NCBI GenBank assembly: GCA_002399025.1
Contig: DHCV01000035.1
Coordinates: 55,637-119,636, forward strand
Direction of reading: 5' to 3'
DNA length: 64,000 nt
Origin: Bacteroidales bacterium UBA4893
GTDB taxonomy: Bacteria > Bacteroidota > Bacteroidia > Bacteroidales > P3
This document shows positions 35,333 to 45,171 of this stretch, in pieces. The translations under genes were made by a program, and so were the position numbers. The notes under the pieces were generated by a model. The model was not told the origin of the DNA and made no database searches. It saw nothing but the letters and a program-made list of their open reading frames with translations. Within the stretch, counting starts at the first letter, position 1. Every line of letters starts with the position of its first letter.

Positions 35333-36360
35333 TACAATTTAGTATAAGTTAATAATTCTGTAATTAATTCTTTTATATTTATAGATGCAGCTGCAATATA
35401 TTTGTCTGCTGCACCATAATAAATAAATAATGTTTCCCCAAACACTACAGAACCTGTCGGGAAAACAACATTATTCACATCTCCATATAATTCCCATTCA
35501 TATTCAGGGTAAAATAAAGGATATGGAAGTCGAGCTAATATAATAGAAGGATCATTTAAGTCTAATAATGCTGCACAAGCACTATAAACTGGTCTATTTT
35601 CATATTTAACTCCATGATAAATCAAAATCCAACCCTCAGGAGTTTCAATAGGAGGACATCCTCCTCCTATATAGCATGATTCATGTTCATAATAAGGGTC
35701 GAAGAGTATGTTTTTCTGAAAACTATTGAAATAATCCATCCAAAATTCTTGAGTAAGATCATTTATTTCTTTTACAGATACTATTTGAATCCCAGGTCTA
35801 ATACGATGCAAAAACACAAGATTTCCATTAATTCTACGAGGAAAGAAAATTACATTTTTATCCCATAAGATTATTTTTTTTTCTGGATCTGACTTCTTAT
35901 AATAAAACTTATGGTTTTGATAGTAATTTTTATCTACTTTTAGTGATTGAGCCATTTGCACAAATTCTGAATATGTGATATTAGGTACAATAATTCCTTG
36001 TTTTTCAAAATGAATTAAATCTTTTGATATAGCTAATGCTCCTCTGGCATTTACTCCATCATAAGCAGTATAGGTCAAATAATATAAATCATCAATTTTT
36101 ACTATTCTTGCGTCTTCAACCCCTTTTGATTCATATTCAAATTCTGGAACCATTATAGGCTTGTCCCATCTTTCCACCAAAGTTAAAGGTCCATCTAATC
36201 GACAGTAACCTATGCTTGAATAATTACCTTCTTTAACAGCACGGTAAAATATGTGCACACTATCTCCCACTCGAATTACTGCTGGATTTAGAACAGCACC
36301 ATTTTCAAATTCTATATCAGTTTTTGAAAGAATTATTCCTTCTTTAATTAGATTTATCAT
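35332..36360 (-). CDS. GH130-family mannoside phosphorylase-like protein
   Basis: This 342-residue protein has the five-bladed propeller pattern of GH130: GAVLNPAVIRVGDSVHIFYR, VEDARIVKIDDLYYLTYTAYD, PRRINGNLVFLHR and GGCPPIETPEGWILIYHGV. The family phosphorolyses beta-mannosides using an Asp in the VEDAR motif as proton donor. It has no signal peptide, so it works in the cytosol. It is the first gene of a two-gene unit with the GT4 fusion. Whether this copy degrades or helps synthesise a mannoside cannot be told. Confidence 0.87.
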   Translation of the reverse strand: MINLIKEGIILSKTDIEFENGAVLNPAVIRVGDSVHIFYRAVKEGNYSSIGYCRLDGPLTLVERWDKPIMVPEFEYESKGVEDARIVKIDDLYYLTYTAYDGVNARGALAISKDLIHFEKQGIIVPNITYSEFVQMAQSLKVDKNYYQNHKFYYKKSDPEKKIILWDKNVIFFPRRINGNLVFLHRIRPGIQIVSVKEINDLTQEFWMDYFNSFQKNILFDPYYEHESCYIGGGCPPIETPEGWILIYHGVKYENRPVYSACAALLDLNDPSIILARLPYPLFYPEYEWELYGDVNNVVFPTGSVVFGETLFIYYGAADKYIAAASINIKELITELLTYTKL

Positions 36361-36886
36361 GTTTTTTGTTTTTATTTATCTGTTTTTTTATCTATCTTAT
36401 ATTATTCAGCATATGATTTGAATCATTGCAGCTAAAACTGCAATAACAAGTAGGATATGAATTAAATCCAAATTAAGTAGTAGAAATTTTCATTGATAAA
36501 ACAATGAGTTAATCACATAATCTAAAGAACCATTTTCTTGAGAATAGAATAAATTATTTGCATTAACCAGCAATTATAAAACTTTTTATATGTATTTAAA
36601 TCTAATTATTCTTTAGCTAAATAAGAAAGAAACTATTTAAAACAAGTAAAAACTTATTTAAAAAAGGAATAAATTCTGTAAGGTCGTACGTTAGCAGATT
36701 TAAACCTTATCTTTTAAATATTAATAAGGCTTTGATACACTTATATCAAATCTTTGTGAATTTTTTTCTGAGATCAACAAGTGTTTATTTTATTTTGTGT
36801 TTTAAATTTACTCTGTAAAGGTGCAACGAATTACATAATTAACTGTTATATAAAAGTTACATCATTCACACATTCTTGTATTAGAA
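36361..36886. other. Intergenic region, nothing recognised
   Basis: About 525 bases of AT-rich sequence upstream of the GH130 gene. It should contain the promoter of the GH130/GT4 unit, but I could not place it. No ORF, RNA or strong repeat was found. Confidence 0.5.
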
Positions 36887-37018
36887 TTACAATCCAATAA
36901 TTCCACCTATTTTACCTTTATCATTACGTTTAGCAATTTTATCGGCTCGTTTTTCTTTTTTACTTTTTAAAGGTGCCTTTTTAACCGATTTTTCTTTAGC
37001 ATTTTTTTCTTTTGACAT
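36887..37018 (-). CDS. 43-residue lysine-rich protein
   Basis: On the minus strand an ATG at 37018 opens a 43-codon frame: MSKEKNAKEKSVKKAPLKSK, then KEKRADKIAKRNDKGKIGGIIGL. Nearly 40% of residues are Lys or Arg. Similar tiny lysine-rich ORFs accompany AraC-type and GH130/GT4 genes in Bacteroidota as far as I recall. It may bind nucleic acid or a polyanionic polymer. The coding case rests on the clean frame with ATG and natural stop and on the compositional bias. The decayed AraC gene lies just upstream. Confidence 0.6.
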   Translation of the reverse strand: MSKEKNAKEKSVKKAPLKSKKEKRADKIAKRNDKGKIGGIIGL

Positions 37019-37029
37019 ATTGTTTTTAT

Positions 37030-37421
37030 TTAAGTATTTTGTACATTGTGATATATCTTTCCCAAAAAATCATAATAGCAATTAAGGAAAGAATTATATG
37101 AAATTCTAGTTAACCTGAGTTGATTATAAATAAGTTGCTCTTTAACACGTTCAATTTTATGATTGATTATATACTGTTCTATTGTGATTCCAGTAACCTC
37201 ATAAAAAAGACTAACAAGATAAGTATAGTCATAATCGAGTTTTTTACGGAGAAAATTAAAAAAATTGTTTTTAGTACTTCTTCAGAATAATGAACCATTT
37301 CAATAATTATATTCTTTATTCTTTCAACCAAAATAGTCTTTTTATCTTCCATAAGCTCAAGTTCTGATTTTACAACCCTCTTACAGCGAATACCCACCAT
37401 ATATTTAATGTAATGTTTCAT
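37030..37421 (-). pseudogene. Decayed AraC-family regulator of the MVC..CK..VKSELE type
   Basis: The 5' part reads MKHYIKYMVGIRCKRVVKSE, then LELMEDKKTILVERIKNIIIEMVHYSEEVLKT. That is the small-AraC family N-terminus with roughly 35 residues missing between KSELE and LMEDKK. After VLKT the frame shifts. A second frame then continues NFLRKKLDYDYTYLVSLFYE, VTGITIEQYIINHKIERVKE and QLIYNQLRLTRISYN, the first HTH of an AraC domain. The second HTH is degraded (SFLNCYYDFLGKIYHN) before a stop at 37030-37032. So the gene has an internal deletion, a frameshift and a damaged C-terminus. Intact relatives are about 190 residues. Confidence 0.8.
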
Positions 37422-37789
37422 TTTTTAATGCATTATTATATATTTCTAATATGAAGCTTATCTTGTAAATTCAGATTTTATCTAAGCTAAAAACAAATCT
37501 AAATAGAATAAAGATATAAAGAAAGTAGCTTGAATGATAAGTTAATTAATAATAACTTAGGATTGGTTTTCTTTATATAAATAGGATGTATTTAATAGAG
37601 AAAAAAGACAATATTTTATGCCTTTTTTATTTGACTAATAAGTTATACGTAAGGAAGGTTAATATTGTTTCTTTTATGTTACTTTTTTTGAACAAAAAAA
37701 ACAAAATAATTCAGTTGAAACGAAGAAAATTAAAATCGTTAATTTAAAGTTTTTTATCCCTAAATTTGTTTTTCCATATAATTTTCCTC
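37422..37789. other. Intergenic region, little recognised
   Basis: About 370 bases between the AraC remnant and the beta-barrel gene. It holds one weak AAACGAAG repeat-like stretch near 37718. No ORF or terminator stands out. Confidence 0.45.
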
Positions 37790-38482
37790 TTAGAAGAAAA
37801 AAGACAAATGAATTTGAAATCCTTTCCAACGATAATTTGCATCATTCCTCATTTTCTGCATTCCAAAATTATAAATACCTCCAATTGACCATTTATGATT
37901 AAGGTCGTAGCCCAATCCTAACTGAAAGCCAATATCTAAAGGTTGATAATGGTCATTTGAGAAAGTATTTATTGTTGCACTACCATAAAAAGTTGAATCT
38001 GTTGGACTCCTTAGGTCTACAAAATCTGATTTACCTCCAACGCCATAGGTGAAATAGGGAGAAGCTGAGATATATAATCCACTTCCTGTCCTATCATCTC
38101 CAAACTTAATTAATAATCCTAAAACTCCTTCAAGCATATAAGCATTTACATCGACTTTTTCATAATTAGGAATTTCGGATTGAAAACCTTTGTTGAGAAA
38201 AGAAAGAGAAGGTTGGAAATATAGATTATATACCAATCTTTTTTCTGCAACAAATCCAGCTTTCCAACCAAATTTGTAGCTAACTCCTTGTTTGAGGGTC
38301 GTATTATCGTAGCTTAAACCAGCTCTTAAGCCATATTTCCAAGGCTCTTTGGATGACTGAACATTACTTTTGTAGGGTTGAGCATTAAGATTGGTTGAAT
38401 TAATCCCTATTATAAAAATTATCAAAGCAAGGCTCAAAGCCTTAAATAGATAATTTGATTTGTTTATATTATTTTTTCTCAT
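37790..38482 (-). CDS. Outer membrane beta-barrel protein (PorT-like)
   Basis: This 230-residue protein has a signal sequence (hydrophobic residues 12-32, ending LNAQ) and alternating amphipathic strands, each ending in aromatic residues. Examples are WKYGLRAGLSYDNTT, YNLYFQPSLSFLNKGF and GFQLGLGYDL. The last strand ends with the C-terminal LSFFF recognised by the BAM machinery. It fits the eight-stranded PorT/OmpW-like barrel set of Bacteroidota. It shares 14 bases with the end of the transglutaminase-like gene, so they are co-expressed. No enzymatic role is evident. Confidence 0.82.
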   Translation of the reverse strand: MRKNNINKSNYLFKALSLALIIFIIGINSTNLNAQPYKSNVQSSKEPWKYGLRAGLSYDNTTLKQGVSYKFGWKAGFVAEKRLVYNLYFQPSLSFLNKGFQSEIPNYEKVDVNAYMLEGVLGLLIKFGDDRTGSGLYISASPYFTYGVGGKSDFVDLRSPTDSTFYGSATINTFSNDHYQPLDIGFQLGLGYDLNHKWSIGGIYNFGMQKMRNDANYRWKGFQIHLSFFF

Positions 38483-41060
38483 TGCCTTCTAATTGAAAAA
38501 TTGATTTAATAAGATTTTCACCAGCTCCAATCCTATATCCTTCAGAAAGAAAAACTATATCGCCTTCTTTAGTTATTAAAAGAAGAATTGGGAGGTTGTC
38601 TTTAAGTCCTTTTTGTGTTGATTTAATAACTTGAGATAGGATTTTATTATTATTATCTATTGCAAAAAGTGATTGTTTTGGTAGTTTGGTATATTTATTT
38701 ACTGAAAAATCATTGCTAATCTTATCATCTGGAATAAGGAAAAGCATTCCCCCATCCCATTGTTCAAATTCTTCCTTAAACAAAGGAATATCAACCATTA
38801 TATGTCTTGTTGGTTCTTTTTGAGGATCAATTATTGCCATAACCAATCCTTTTGAGTTTGCTATTTTAGTAAGGTTAGTTTTTTGGTTGTCAAGGAGTTT
38901 GATTTTTGTATCCATCTTCATCTTTCCTTCCTTAACCAAGCTTTGAGGAATATCTCTAAGCTGAACCATAATATCGGATTTTGTGTTTGGTTTGAGTTCA
39001 AAATAGTTTGTTTTAACATAAACCGTTCCATCATTTGCTCTATTCCCTGTTAGCAAACGATAGTAGCCAGCGTCAAGAACCAATCTTTCTGGAAACTCTT
39101 TAAACTTAGGGTCGTATTCATAGTCTAATGTAACAAACTTTCCATCAATAAATTTCGCCAAAGTAAAATGAGTATAGTATTCTGGTTTAATCTTGCTGGT
39201 TGTATTTCCATTATGAAGGGTTAGAGTGCATTTATTGGAGGTTAAGTCTTTGTTTGCATCTTGATTTGCACCTACTTTTGGCTCAAAGGCATAAACCCAC
39301 TCACCATTTTCATAATACATTGCGTTCTTTGTTGCCCAATCGTATTTGGCAGGAATGAAATATGTTCTTGCAATTGCCACAAAAAGGATTTCCATCGAAA
39401 CCTTATCAGCCTCTTTCAAAAGAAGCACGCCCTTAGGTGAGATTTGGCAGTTATAATAGTTATCTGTTGTGTTGAGTTCTATGTTTTCCTGAATCCATTT
39501 GGAGATTTCCTTAGCAGTTAATGCTTGATCTGTATTGAAAATTTCCTGTTTGTTTTTATTGATGTATTCCCTCCAAGGAGTGATTAGCTCCAACTGAATG
39601 CGAGGATTGATAATATAGTTGTCTATTATTTCTTTTGGATAAGGCAGGTTTTGTTTTGTTTGTAAGAAGGCATCTAAATGACTTTGCAATATTTCTTTTG
39701 GAGTGTCCCTAAGGTCTTTTTCATAAATTGTTTTTAGGATTAACATTGCTTCAGGCTTGGTTTTGTTATCTTTCAAAAAGCCTTCGATTGCAGAATAATT
39801 CCCCCAGCTCTGTTTAATTACGTTTGAAATATCCAAAGAGTCAAAAGCAGGCAACTGAACAATGAGTTTGTTTATGTAATCATCGTTTGGAAATGTTGCA
39901 ATATAGGCATTACGAATTGAATCCTCATAAATCAGTCTAATGGAATTTTCTTTAACCTTATTGTTTGAAAGTTTTGGGACAGCTCTTTGAATTGGAGGCA
40001 CAATTTCTAAAAGTTCTTCATAGTCCCTATTTCTGTTTGGCTTAAGGGTAAGAGATATTGTGTCCGTTTCTTTAACACTGATTTTCTTATAAGCATAATC
40101 AGTTCCCTTATTTGCCCATATCATCAAATCGCCAAGTCCTGTTGTCAAAAAGGTTAGACCTTCCTTATTGGTTTTTCCAGTTGAGAGCGGATAATATTCT
40201 GCATAATTATATAAACCAAAATCAACCTCTGCATTCTCAATAGGCTTTCCACTCAAATCATTAACCCTTACATATATTTTCTTTGTTGGGGCATAGTTTT
40301 CCAAAAGATTAATCTTTGTATAAAGTTCTGTTTCCAAATTTACCTCTTCCTTACCCTCATATCCTTTACCAAAAACAGTTGTATGAACCATCATTGCTCT
40401 TTTGGCAGGAGCATCAAACCATGCAACATTTAATTCTGGCTCTGGTTCACAAGCTCCAAGATGATACCATTTACCATCAATCCAAACCTCAACCCAAGCG
40501 TGATTGTCATCGGTGTGAGCCCAGCGAGGAGTGTAGCATTGACGAGCAGGAATTGAAACAGAGCGTAGTGCAGTTACTGTAAAGGTTGATTCCTCTCCAC
40601 AGCGTCCATGAGATGTTCTTCTTGTTGCTAATGGAGCAGATGTTCTTCCGTCAGCAGCCTTATAGTTAACATATTCATGACACCAATGATTCACTTCCAA
40701 AGCAGCATCATACATTGACATATTTTTAATTCTGTCTTTAAGCTCTTCAAAGAATACTACTCTTGAACTATCTAAGTTTTCATTATTAACCCTATAAACC
40801 AAAACAAAATGACGAAAAACATCATCTGGAATTTGATTTCCCCAAGAGAAAAACTCCCTTGCCTTAAAAGCATAATCTACCTGAGTTGTAAAGAACTCCT
40901 CATCATAATCAGCAATATCACTTAATGGCATATAGGCTTTTAAAAAGTCTAATGCGTCTTGCTTTGTAAAATCTTTATTGTTGGTTTGAGCAAATCCAGT
41001 TAAGCTTTGTAAAAATACAAAACCGATAATCAATAACTTTAATAATCCTTTTCTGTTCAT
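38469..41060 (-). CDS. Exported transglutaminase-like protein
   Basis: The 863-residue product has a signal peptide (ending GFAQ, residue 25). A transglutaminase-like core covers about residues 120-215, with catalytic Cys154 in GRCGEES, His187 in NHAWVEVW and an acidic third position in GACEPEPE. Beta-sandwich regions follow (PTKKIYVRVNDLSGKPIENA, carboxypeptidase-regulatory-like), then a second papain-like stretch near 540-620 (KGVLLLKEADKVSMEILFVAIAR). Related Bacteroides proteins are annotated as transglutaminase domain-containing; whether they act as proteases or cross-linkers is unknown. It is the first gene of an operon with the beta-barrel protein. Confidence 0.85.
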   Translation of the reverse strand: MNRKGLLKLLIIGFVFLQSLTGFAQTNNKDFTKQDALDFLKAYMPLSDIADYDEEFFTTQVDYAFKAREFFSWGNQIPDDVFRHFVLVYRVNNENLDSSRVVFFEELKDRIKNMSMYDAALEVNHWCHEYVNYKAADGRTSAPLATRRTSHGRCGEESTFTVTALRSVSIPARQCYTPRWAHTDDNHAWVEVWIDGKWYHLGACEPEPELNVAWFDAPAKRAMMVHTTVFGKGYEGKEEVNLETELYTKINLLENYAPTKKIYVRVNDLSGKPIENAEVDFGLYNYAEYYPLSTGKTNKEGLTFLTTGLGDLMIWANKGTDYAYKKISVKETDTISLTLKPNRNRDYEELLEIVPPIQRAVPKLSNNKVKENSIRLIYEDSIRNAYIATFPNDDYINKLIVQLPAFDSLDISNVIKQSWGNYSAIEGFLKDNKTKPEAMLILKTIYEKDLRDTPKEILQSHLDAFLQTKQNLPYPKEIIDNYIINPRIQLELITPWREYINKNKQEIFNTDQALTAKEISKWIQENIELNTTDNYYNCQISPKGVLLLKEADKVSMEILFVAIARTYFIPAKYDWATKNAMYYENGEWVYAFEPKVGANQDANKDLTSNKCTLTLHNGNTTSKIKPEYYTHFTLAKFIDGKFVTLDYEYDPKFKEFPERLVLDAGYYRLLTGNRANDGTVYVKTNYFELKPNTKSDIMVQLRDIPQSLVKEGKMKMDTKIKLLDNQKTNLTKIANSKGLVMAIIDPQKEPTRHIMVDIPLFKEEFEQWDGGMLFLIPDDKISNDFSVNKYTKLPKQSLFAIDNNNKILSQVIKSTQKGLKDNLPILLLITKEGDIVFLSEGYRIGAGENLIKSIFQLEGNEKK

Positions 41061-41096
41061 AATCTATGAAACTATGCTTTAATAATTATAATTTAT

Positions 41097-42740
41097 CTAT
41101 TTCCCCAAAATCTTATTGTACTCCTTACTATTAGATAATAGTTCAATTGCTTTTGCAACATCTTTATCCAAATTGAGCAAAGCTTCAATTCTTCCTTTTT
41201 GATAATGGTATCTAACAACAATCTCAGAAAGGAGAATTTCTTTTATATCATCCTTGAACTTAATTAAGTCATTGTTTTTATCTTCCTCTATCTTCTTTTT
41301 TAGGTACTCAATAGTATTTTCTATTTCTTGGCTATACTTTTCTTTCTTTGCCATATCTTCCAATTCTGCAAGCATCCTTTCAGTAATCGTTGAATAGGAA
41401 TAGTCTTTATCTTTCACAAAAGATGTGAATTGATTGTAGATTTCATCTGTTATTTTAAAATCTTTTGGAGATGGGATTGTTGGATTTTGTTTTACGAATT
41501 CAGTTGCAAAGTCGAAGGCAAGGAATTTAGTGATTATTGATATAATAATTGGGCTTGCATATTCTGGCTCAATACTTACATCGGGCTCTATTCCAAATCC
41601 GTCATAGACAACTCTTCCTCCCTTAGTCTTGAAGGCAACCTTAAGTGAGTCAGGAACATTTAATGCTCTTCCAAATTCATCCCTATGAGAGTAATCAATT
41701 GCCTGAATACAACGTCCACTTGGTATATAGTATTTTGAAACCGTTACCTTCATTTGTGCATTATAGGTTAGAGGGATAATATTCTGTACTAATCCTTTTC
41801 CAAATGTTCTTTGACCCATGATTACTGCTCTGTCCAAATCCTGCAAACTTCCAGCAACAATTTCGGATGCTGAGGCTGAAAGATTATCAATCAAAATAAC
41901 TATTGGAATATTCAAATCAATTGGATTATAATTAGTTTTGAAGGTTTGGTTCCTTTCAACTATCTTTCCTTTGGTCGAAACAATATTTTGTCCTTTCTCA
42001 ACAAACATATTCACAATACTTACAGCATCAGTTAAAAGTCCTCCACCATTACCTCTAAGGTCTAAAATCAACCCTTTTAAATCACTATTCTGTTTCTTCA
42101 ACTCCTTAAAAGCATTCAAAACATTATTTGCAGCACCATTAGTAAACTCATTTAATTTAATGTATCCAATCTCATTTCTAATTATTCCATAGTATGGGAC
42201 ATTATCAATGGTAATTTCTTCACGGCGAAAAGTCTTCTCAATTTCTTTTCCTTCCCTCAATACCTTTAGTTTTATTTCTGAGCCTGCTTGTCCTCTCAAA
42301 AATTCTTTAATCTCATCCGAAGTTCTATCCTTTGCAACTTGTCCATTCACTTCCAGAATAATATCTCCAGCCTTAAAACCAGCCTTATCGGCAGGAAGGT
42401 TTTGGTATGGCTCAGAAATATATACTTTACCATCTTTTTCGTGTATAACAGCTCCAATTCCTCCATACTGACCCATTAACTGCAATTTAGCATCTTCAAG
42501 ATTTGCCTCAGGGATAAAATTTGTGTAGGGGTCCAATTTTGCAAGCATGGCATCAATGGCAGTTTTCATTAAATCTCCAGGATTAATTTCATCAACGTAG
42601 TTTAAATGTAGATTTTTGTAAACAGATGAAAAGATTTCAAGGTTTTTAGATAATTCAAATCCTTTGTCTTCCTCTTGTGCATTAAGAGAAAAGCTAAAAG
42701 GGACAAATAAAAATAGTAAAACAATTGATTTCCTTAACAT
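41097..42740 (-). CDS. S41-family C-terminal processing peptidase
   Basis: The 547-residue periplasmic serine protease has a signal peptide (ending SLNAQ). A PDZ domain follows at about 85-170 (YGGIGAVIHEKDGKVYISEP, AGFKAGDIILEVNG), then the peptidase domain with LKGLILDLRGNGGGLL. The catalytic Ser is in DNLSASASEIVAGSL and the Lys in GQRTFGKGLVQ. Length and C-terminal helical extension match the CtpA/Prc-like enzymes of Bacteroidetes. Roughly 36 bases separate it from the transglutaminase-like gene. Confidence 0.93.
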   Translation of the reverse strand: MLRKSIVLLFLFVPFSFSLNAQEEDKGFELSKNLEIFSSVYKNLHLNYVDEINPGDLMKTAIDAMLAKLDPYTNFIPEANLEDAKLQLMGQYGGIGAVIHEKDGKVYISEPYQNLPADKAGFKAGDIILEVNGQVAKDRTSDEIKEFLRGQAGSEIKLKVLREGKEIEKTFRREEITIDNVPYYGIIRNEIGYIKLNEFTNGAANNVLNAFKELKKQNSDLKGLILDLRGNGGGLLTDAVSIVNMFVEKGQNIVSTKGKIVERNQTFKTNYNPIDLNIPIVILIDNLSASASEIVAGSLQDLDRAVIMGQRTFGKGLVQNIIPLTYNAQMKVTVSKYYIPSGRCIQAIDYSHRDEFGRALNVPDSLKVAFKTKGGRVVYDGFGIEPDVSIEPEYASPIIISIITKFLAFDFATEFVKQNPTIPSPKDFKITDEIYNQFTSFVKDKDYSYSTITERMLAELEDMAKKEKYSQEIENTIEYLKKKIEEDKNNDLIKFKDDIKEILLSEIVVRYHYQKGRIEALLNLDKDVAKAIELLSNSKEYNKILGK

Positions 42741-42857
42741 AAAAAAGTATAATTAAAATTTGTAGCAAAGATACTCCAAACAAACAAATCAAAGCTCTTT
42801 TTATTGTATAAATTGCACTTTTTTATGTAAAAAGTTTCTAAATAGTGATTTTCTTCC

Positions 42858-42865
42858 TATTTTTG
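42858..42865 (+). promoter_or_regulatory. -7 promoter element upstream of the PpiD-like gene
   Basis: TATTTTTG followed by C fits TAnnTTTG, 57 bases before the start codon; it is the best promoter candidate in the divergent region with the S41 gene. Confidence 0.45.
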
Positions 42866-42921
42866 CAGGCTATTAGAAAAAGACTAGTAAGTAATTAATA
42901 ACGAAAAAACATAATTTAGTA

Positions 42922-45063
42922 ATGGCTATTATTGGTAGAATTAGAAAAAGAGCAGGTATTGCAGTTGCAGTTATTGCAATAGCAATATTATCATTTATCT
43001 TTAGTGATATCTTTTCAGGATCTGGAAATAAGGTTCCTAATAACATGGGAACTGTTGACGGAACAGAGATAACAAGAAATGAGTTTGAAGAAATGTCAAG
43101 AACAATTGAAACAAATATGCTTCAACAAAACAATACTGACAACCTAACAACTGAACAAAACTTTATGGTTCGTCAACAAGCATATCAAGAATTGTTAAAT
43201 GAAAAGTTATTAGCAAGCGAATTTGACAAGCTTGGCATAAGCGTTGGAAAAGATGAGCTTAACGATATGTTCTTTGGTGATTTTATTGACCCAATGGTTA
43301 TTCAAAACTTCTCCGATCCTCAAACAGGAAACTACAACAAACAAGCAATTTCACAATATATAGCACAATTTGACAAACTTCCAGCAGAAGAGCAAGCATC
43401 ATGGAGAAACTTTGAAAGCTATATTAAGAAAAGTCGCTTACAACAAAAATACGAAGTACTACTTGCAAAAAGTATGTATATGCCTAAAGCAATTGCAAAT
43501 CATTTAAGCAATCTTTATGATAAAACAACAACATCACGCTATACCCTACTTCCATTTACCTCAGTTGCAGATAATACTGTTAAGATTGAAGAGGCAGATT
43601 ACCAAAAATATTATGACGAGCATAAGAACGAATATAAACTCGTAGAAGAAATCCGCGATGTTGAATTTGTAAAATTTACTATTGCTCCATCTCCACAAGA
43701 TATTCAATATATTAATGATACCGTTGCAAGAACATTTGAAGCATTCCAACAAGTTTCCCCAAGCGACCTTCCTTCATTTGTTTCAACAATGTCAGACAGA
43801 ATGTATGACAGCAACTACTATAAAAGAGAAGCTTTTGCCCAAATAATTCCCGATTCAATCCTTTCAAAAGTTAGCCTTGGTGGATTTATTCCTCCATTCC
43901 AAAATGGAACAAACTGGGTAATGGCAAAGCTAACCTCCATTCAGGCACGTCCAGACTCAATGCGTTTCTCAAGAATCATTATTCTAAACAGCAATGCTGG
44001 AGGCGACATAAAAAGAACAGCAGATGCAGCAACCAAACTAAAAGATAGCGTATATAATATCGTTAAAGCAGATGCAGTAGGATTTGAAAATAATGTAGCA
44101 AAATACTCTGATGACCCTGAAGCTGCAAAGAACATGGGAGACTCAGGCTGGCTATTGGACGGACAGCTCCAATCAGACCTTTACAACTCAATCAACACAA
44201 CCCCAATCAATGGAATCTTTGTTTATAATATTCCAAACGATATGGGATACATGATAATTAAGGTAACAGGCAAAACTGCACCAGTAACAAAACTTCAGGT
44301 TGCAACCATATTAACCGAAATCAGAGCAAGTGAAAAAACCGTTAATGAGATAAGAGACAAAGCAAACACCTTCTTAGGCTCAGCAACCAATATGAGTGCC
44401 TTCACACAAGCAGCACAAAAACAAAACCTAAATATCCTTACATCCCAAGTAAGAGATATGGACTACCAACTAAACGGAACTCCTTATGCAAGAGAAATAG
44501 TTAGATGGGCATACAACAAAGAAACAAAAAAAGGAGACGTAGCCCCAGAAGTCTATGATTTGTCAGGCGAAATGTTTATTGTAGTTGGATTAAAAGATAT
44601 TAAAGAACAAGGCACCCTAACCTTAGAGCAAGTAAAACCATTTATTGAAAACCAAGTTAGGATAGAGAAGAAAGCCGAAATTTTAATGAAAAAAGCCGAT
44701 GGATTGATTGCTACAGACAAAACCTTAGAAGCAATTGCAATAAAATCAAACACACAAATAGACTCAGCAGCAAATGTATCATTTGGTGATCCTTATTTCG
44801 TTCAAGCAGGACCAGAGATGAGAATAATTGGAGCACTTTCAGCAGCAACCAAAACCGGCATTCAAAAACCAATAAAAGGCTATAATGGAGTTTATCTTGT
44901 TGAAATAGATTCATTTGGGAAGAGAGAAACCAAGGAAGACGCACAAATGATACAGCAATCCTTTGGAATGCGTAATATGCAAAAGACCTCCCAACTACGT
45001 TTACCACTTCAAATCCTCAAGGATAAAGCAAAAGTAAAGAATAACTTCTCATTCTTCAACTAA
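42922..45063 (+). CDS. PpiD/SurA-like periplasmic peptidyl-prolyl isomerase
   Basis: The 713-residue protein has one N-terminal transmembrane helix (residues 10-30, RKRAGIAVAVIAIAILSFIF) and a SurA_N-like chaperone segment (GTEITRNEFEEMSRTIE, MVRQQAYQELLNEKLL). A parvulin rotamase domain spans about 345-450 (RFSRIIILNSNAGGD, YSDDPEAAKNMGDSGWLLDG). A second parvulin-like or C-terminal helical part follows. It should help fold exported proteins at the inner membrane. Monocistronic, with a strong terminator 40 bases downstream. Confidence 0.88.
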   Translation: MAIIGRIRKRAGIAVAVIAIAILSFIFSDIFSGSGNKVPNNMGTVDGTEITRNEFEEMSRTIETNMLQQNNTDNLTTEQNFMVRQQAYQELLNEKLLASEFDKLGISVGKDELNDMFFGDFIDPMVIQNFSDPQTGNYNKQAISQYIAQFDKLPAEEQASWRNFESYIKKSRLQQKYEVLLAKSMYMPKAIANHLSNLYDKTTTSRYTLLPFTSVADNTVKIEEADYQKYYDEHKNEYKLVEEIRDVEFVKFTIAPSPQDIQYINDTVARTFEAFQQVSPSDLPSFVSTMSDRMYDSNYYKREAFAQIIPDSILSKVSLGGFIPPFQNGTNWVMAKLTSIQARPDSMRFSRIIILNSNAGGDIKRTADAATKLKDSVYNIVKADAVGFENNVAKYSDDPEAAKNMGDSGWLLDGQLQSDLYNSINTTPINGIFVYNIPNDMGYMIIKVTGKTAPVTKLQVATILTEIRASEKTVNEIRDKANTFLGSATNMSAFTQAAQKQNLNILTSQVRDMDYQLNGTPYAREIVRWAYNKETKKGDVAPEVYDLSGEMFIVVGLKDIKEQGTLTLEQVKPFIENQVRIEKKAEILMKKADGLIATDKTLEAIAIKSNTQIDSAANVSFGDPYFVQAGPEMRIIGALSAATKTGIQKPIKGYNGVYLVEIDSFGKRETKEDAQMIQQSFGMRNMQKTSQLRLPLQILKDKAKVKNNFSFFN

Positions 45064-45103
45064 AAGGAAGAAAGAAAAATAATAGAATTTCAATTCAAGA
45101 AAT

Positions 45104-45147
45104 TGGATTCATTAGAGCCTAAACACCTCTTCTGAATCCATTTTTTT
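45104..45147 (+). terminator. Rho-independent terminator after the PpiD-like gene
   Basis: TGGATTCA (45104-45111) pairs with TGAATCCA (45133-45140). AGAG (45114-45117) pairs with CTCT (45127-45130) across a symmetric two-base internal loop. T7 follows. Confidence 0.88.
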
Positions 45148-45171
45148 ATTCCCCAAATCCCAAAACTAACT

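Noticed and set aside
40316..40582. 88-residue ORF on the plus strand
   Set aside because: It lies antisense over the transglutaminase catalytic region and has no independent features.
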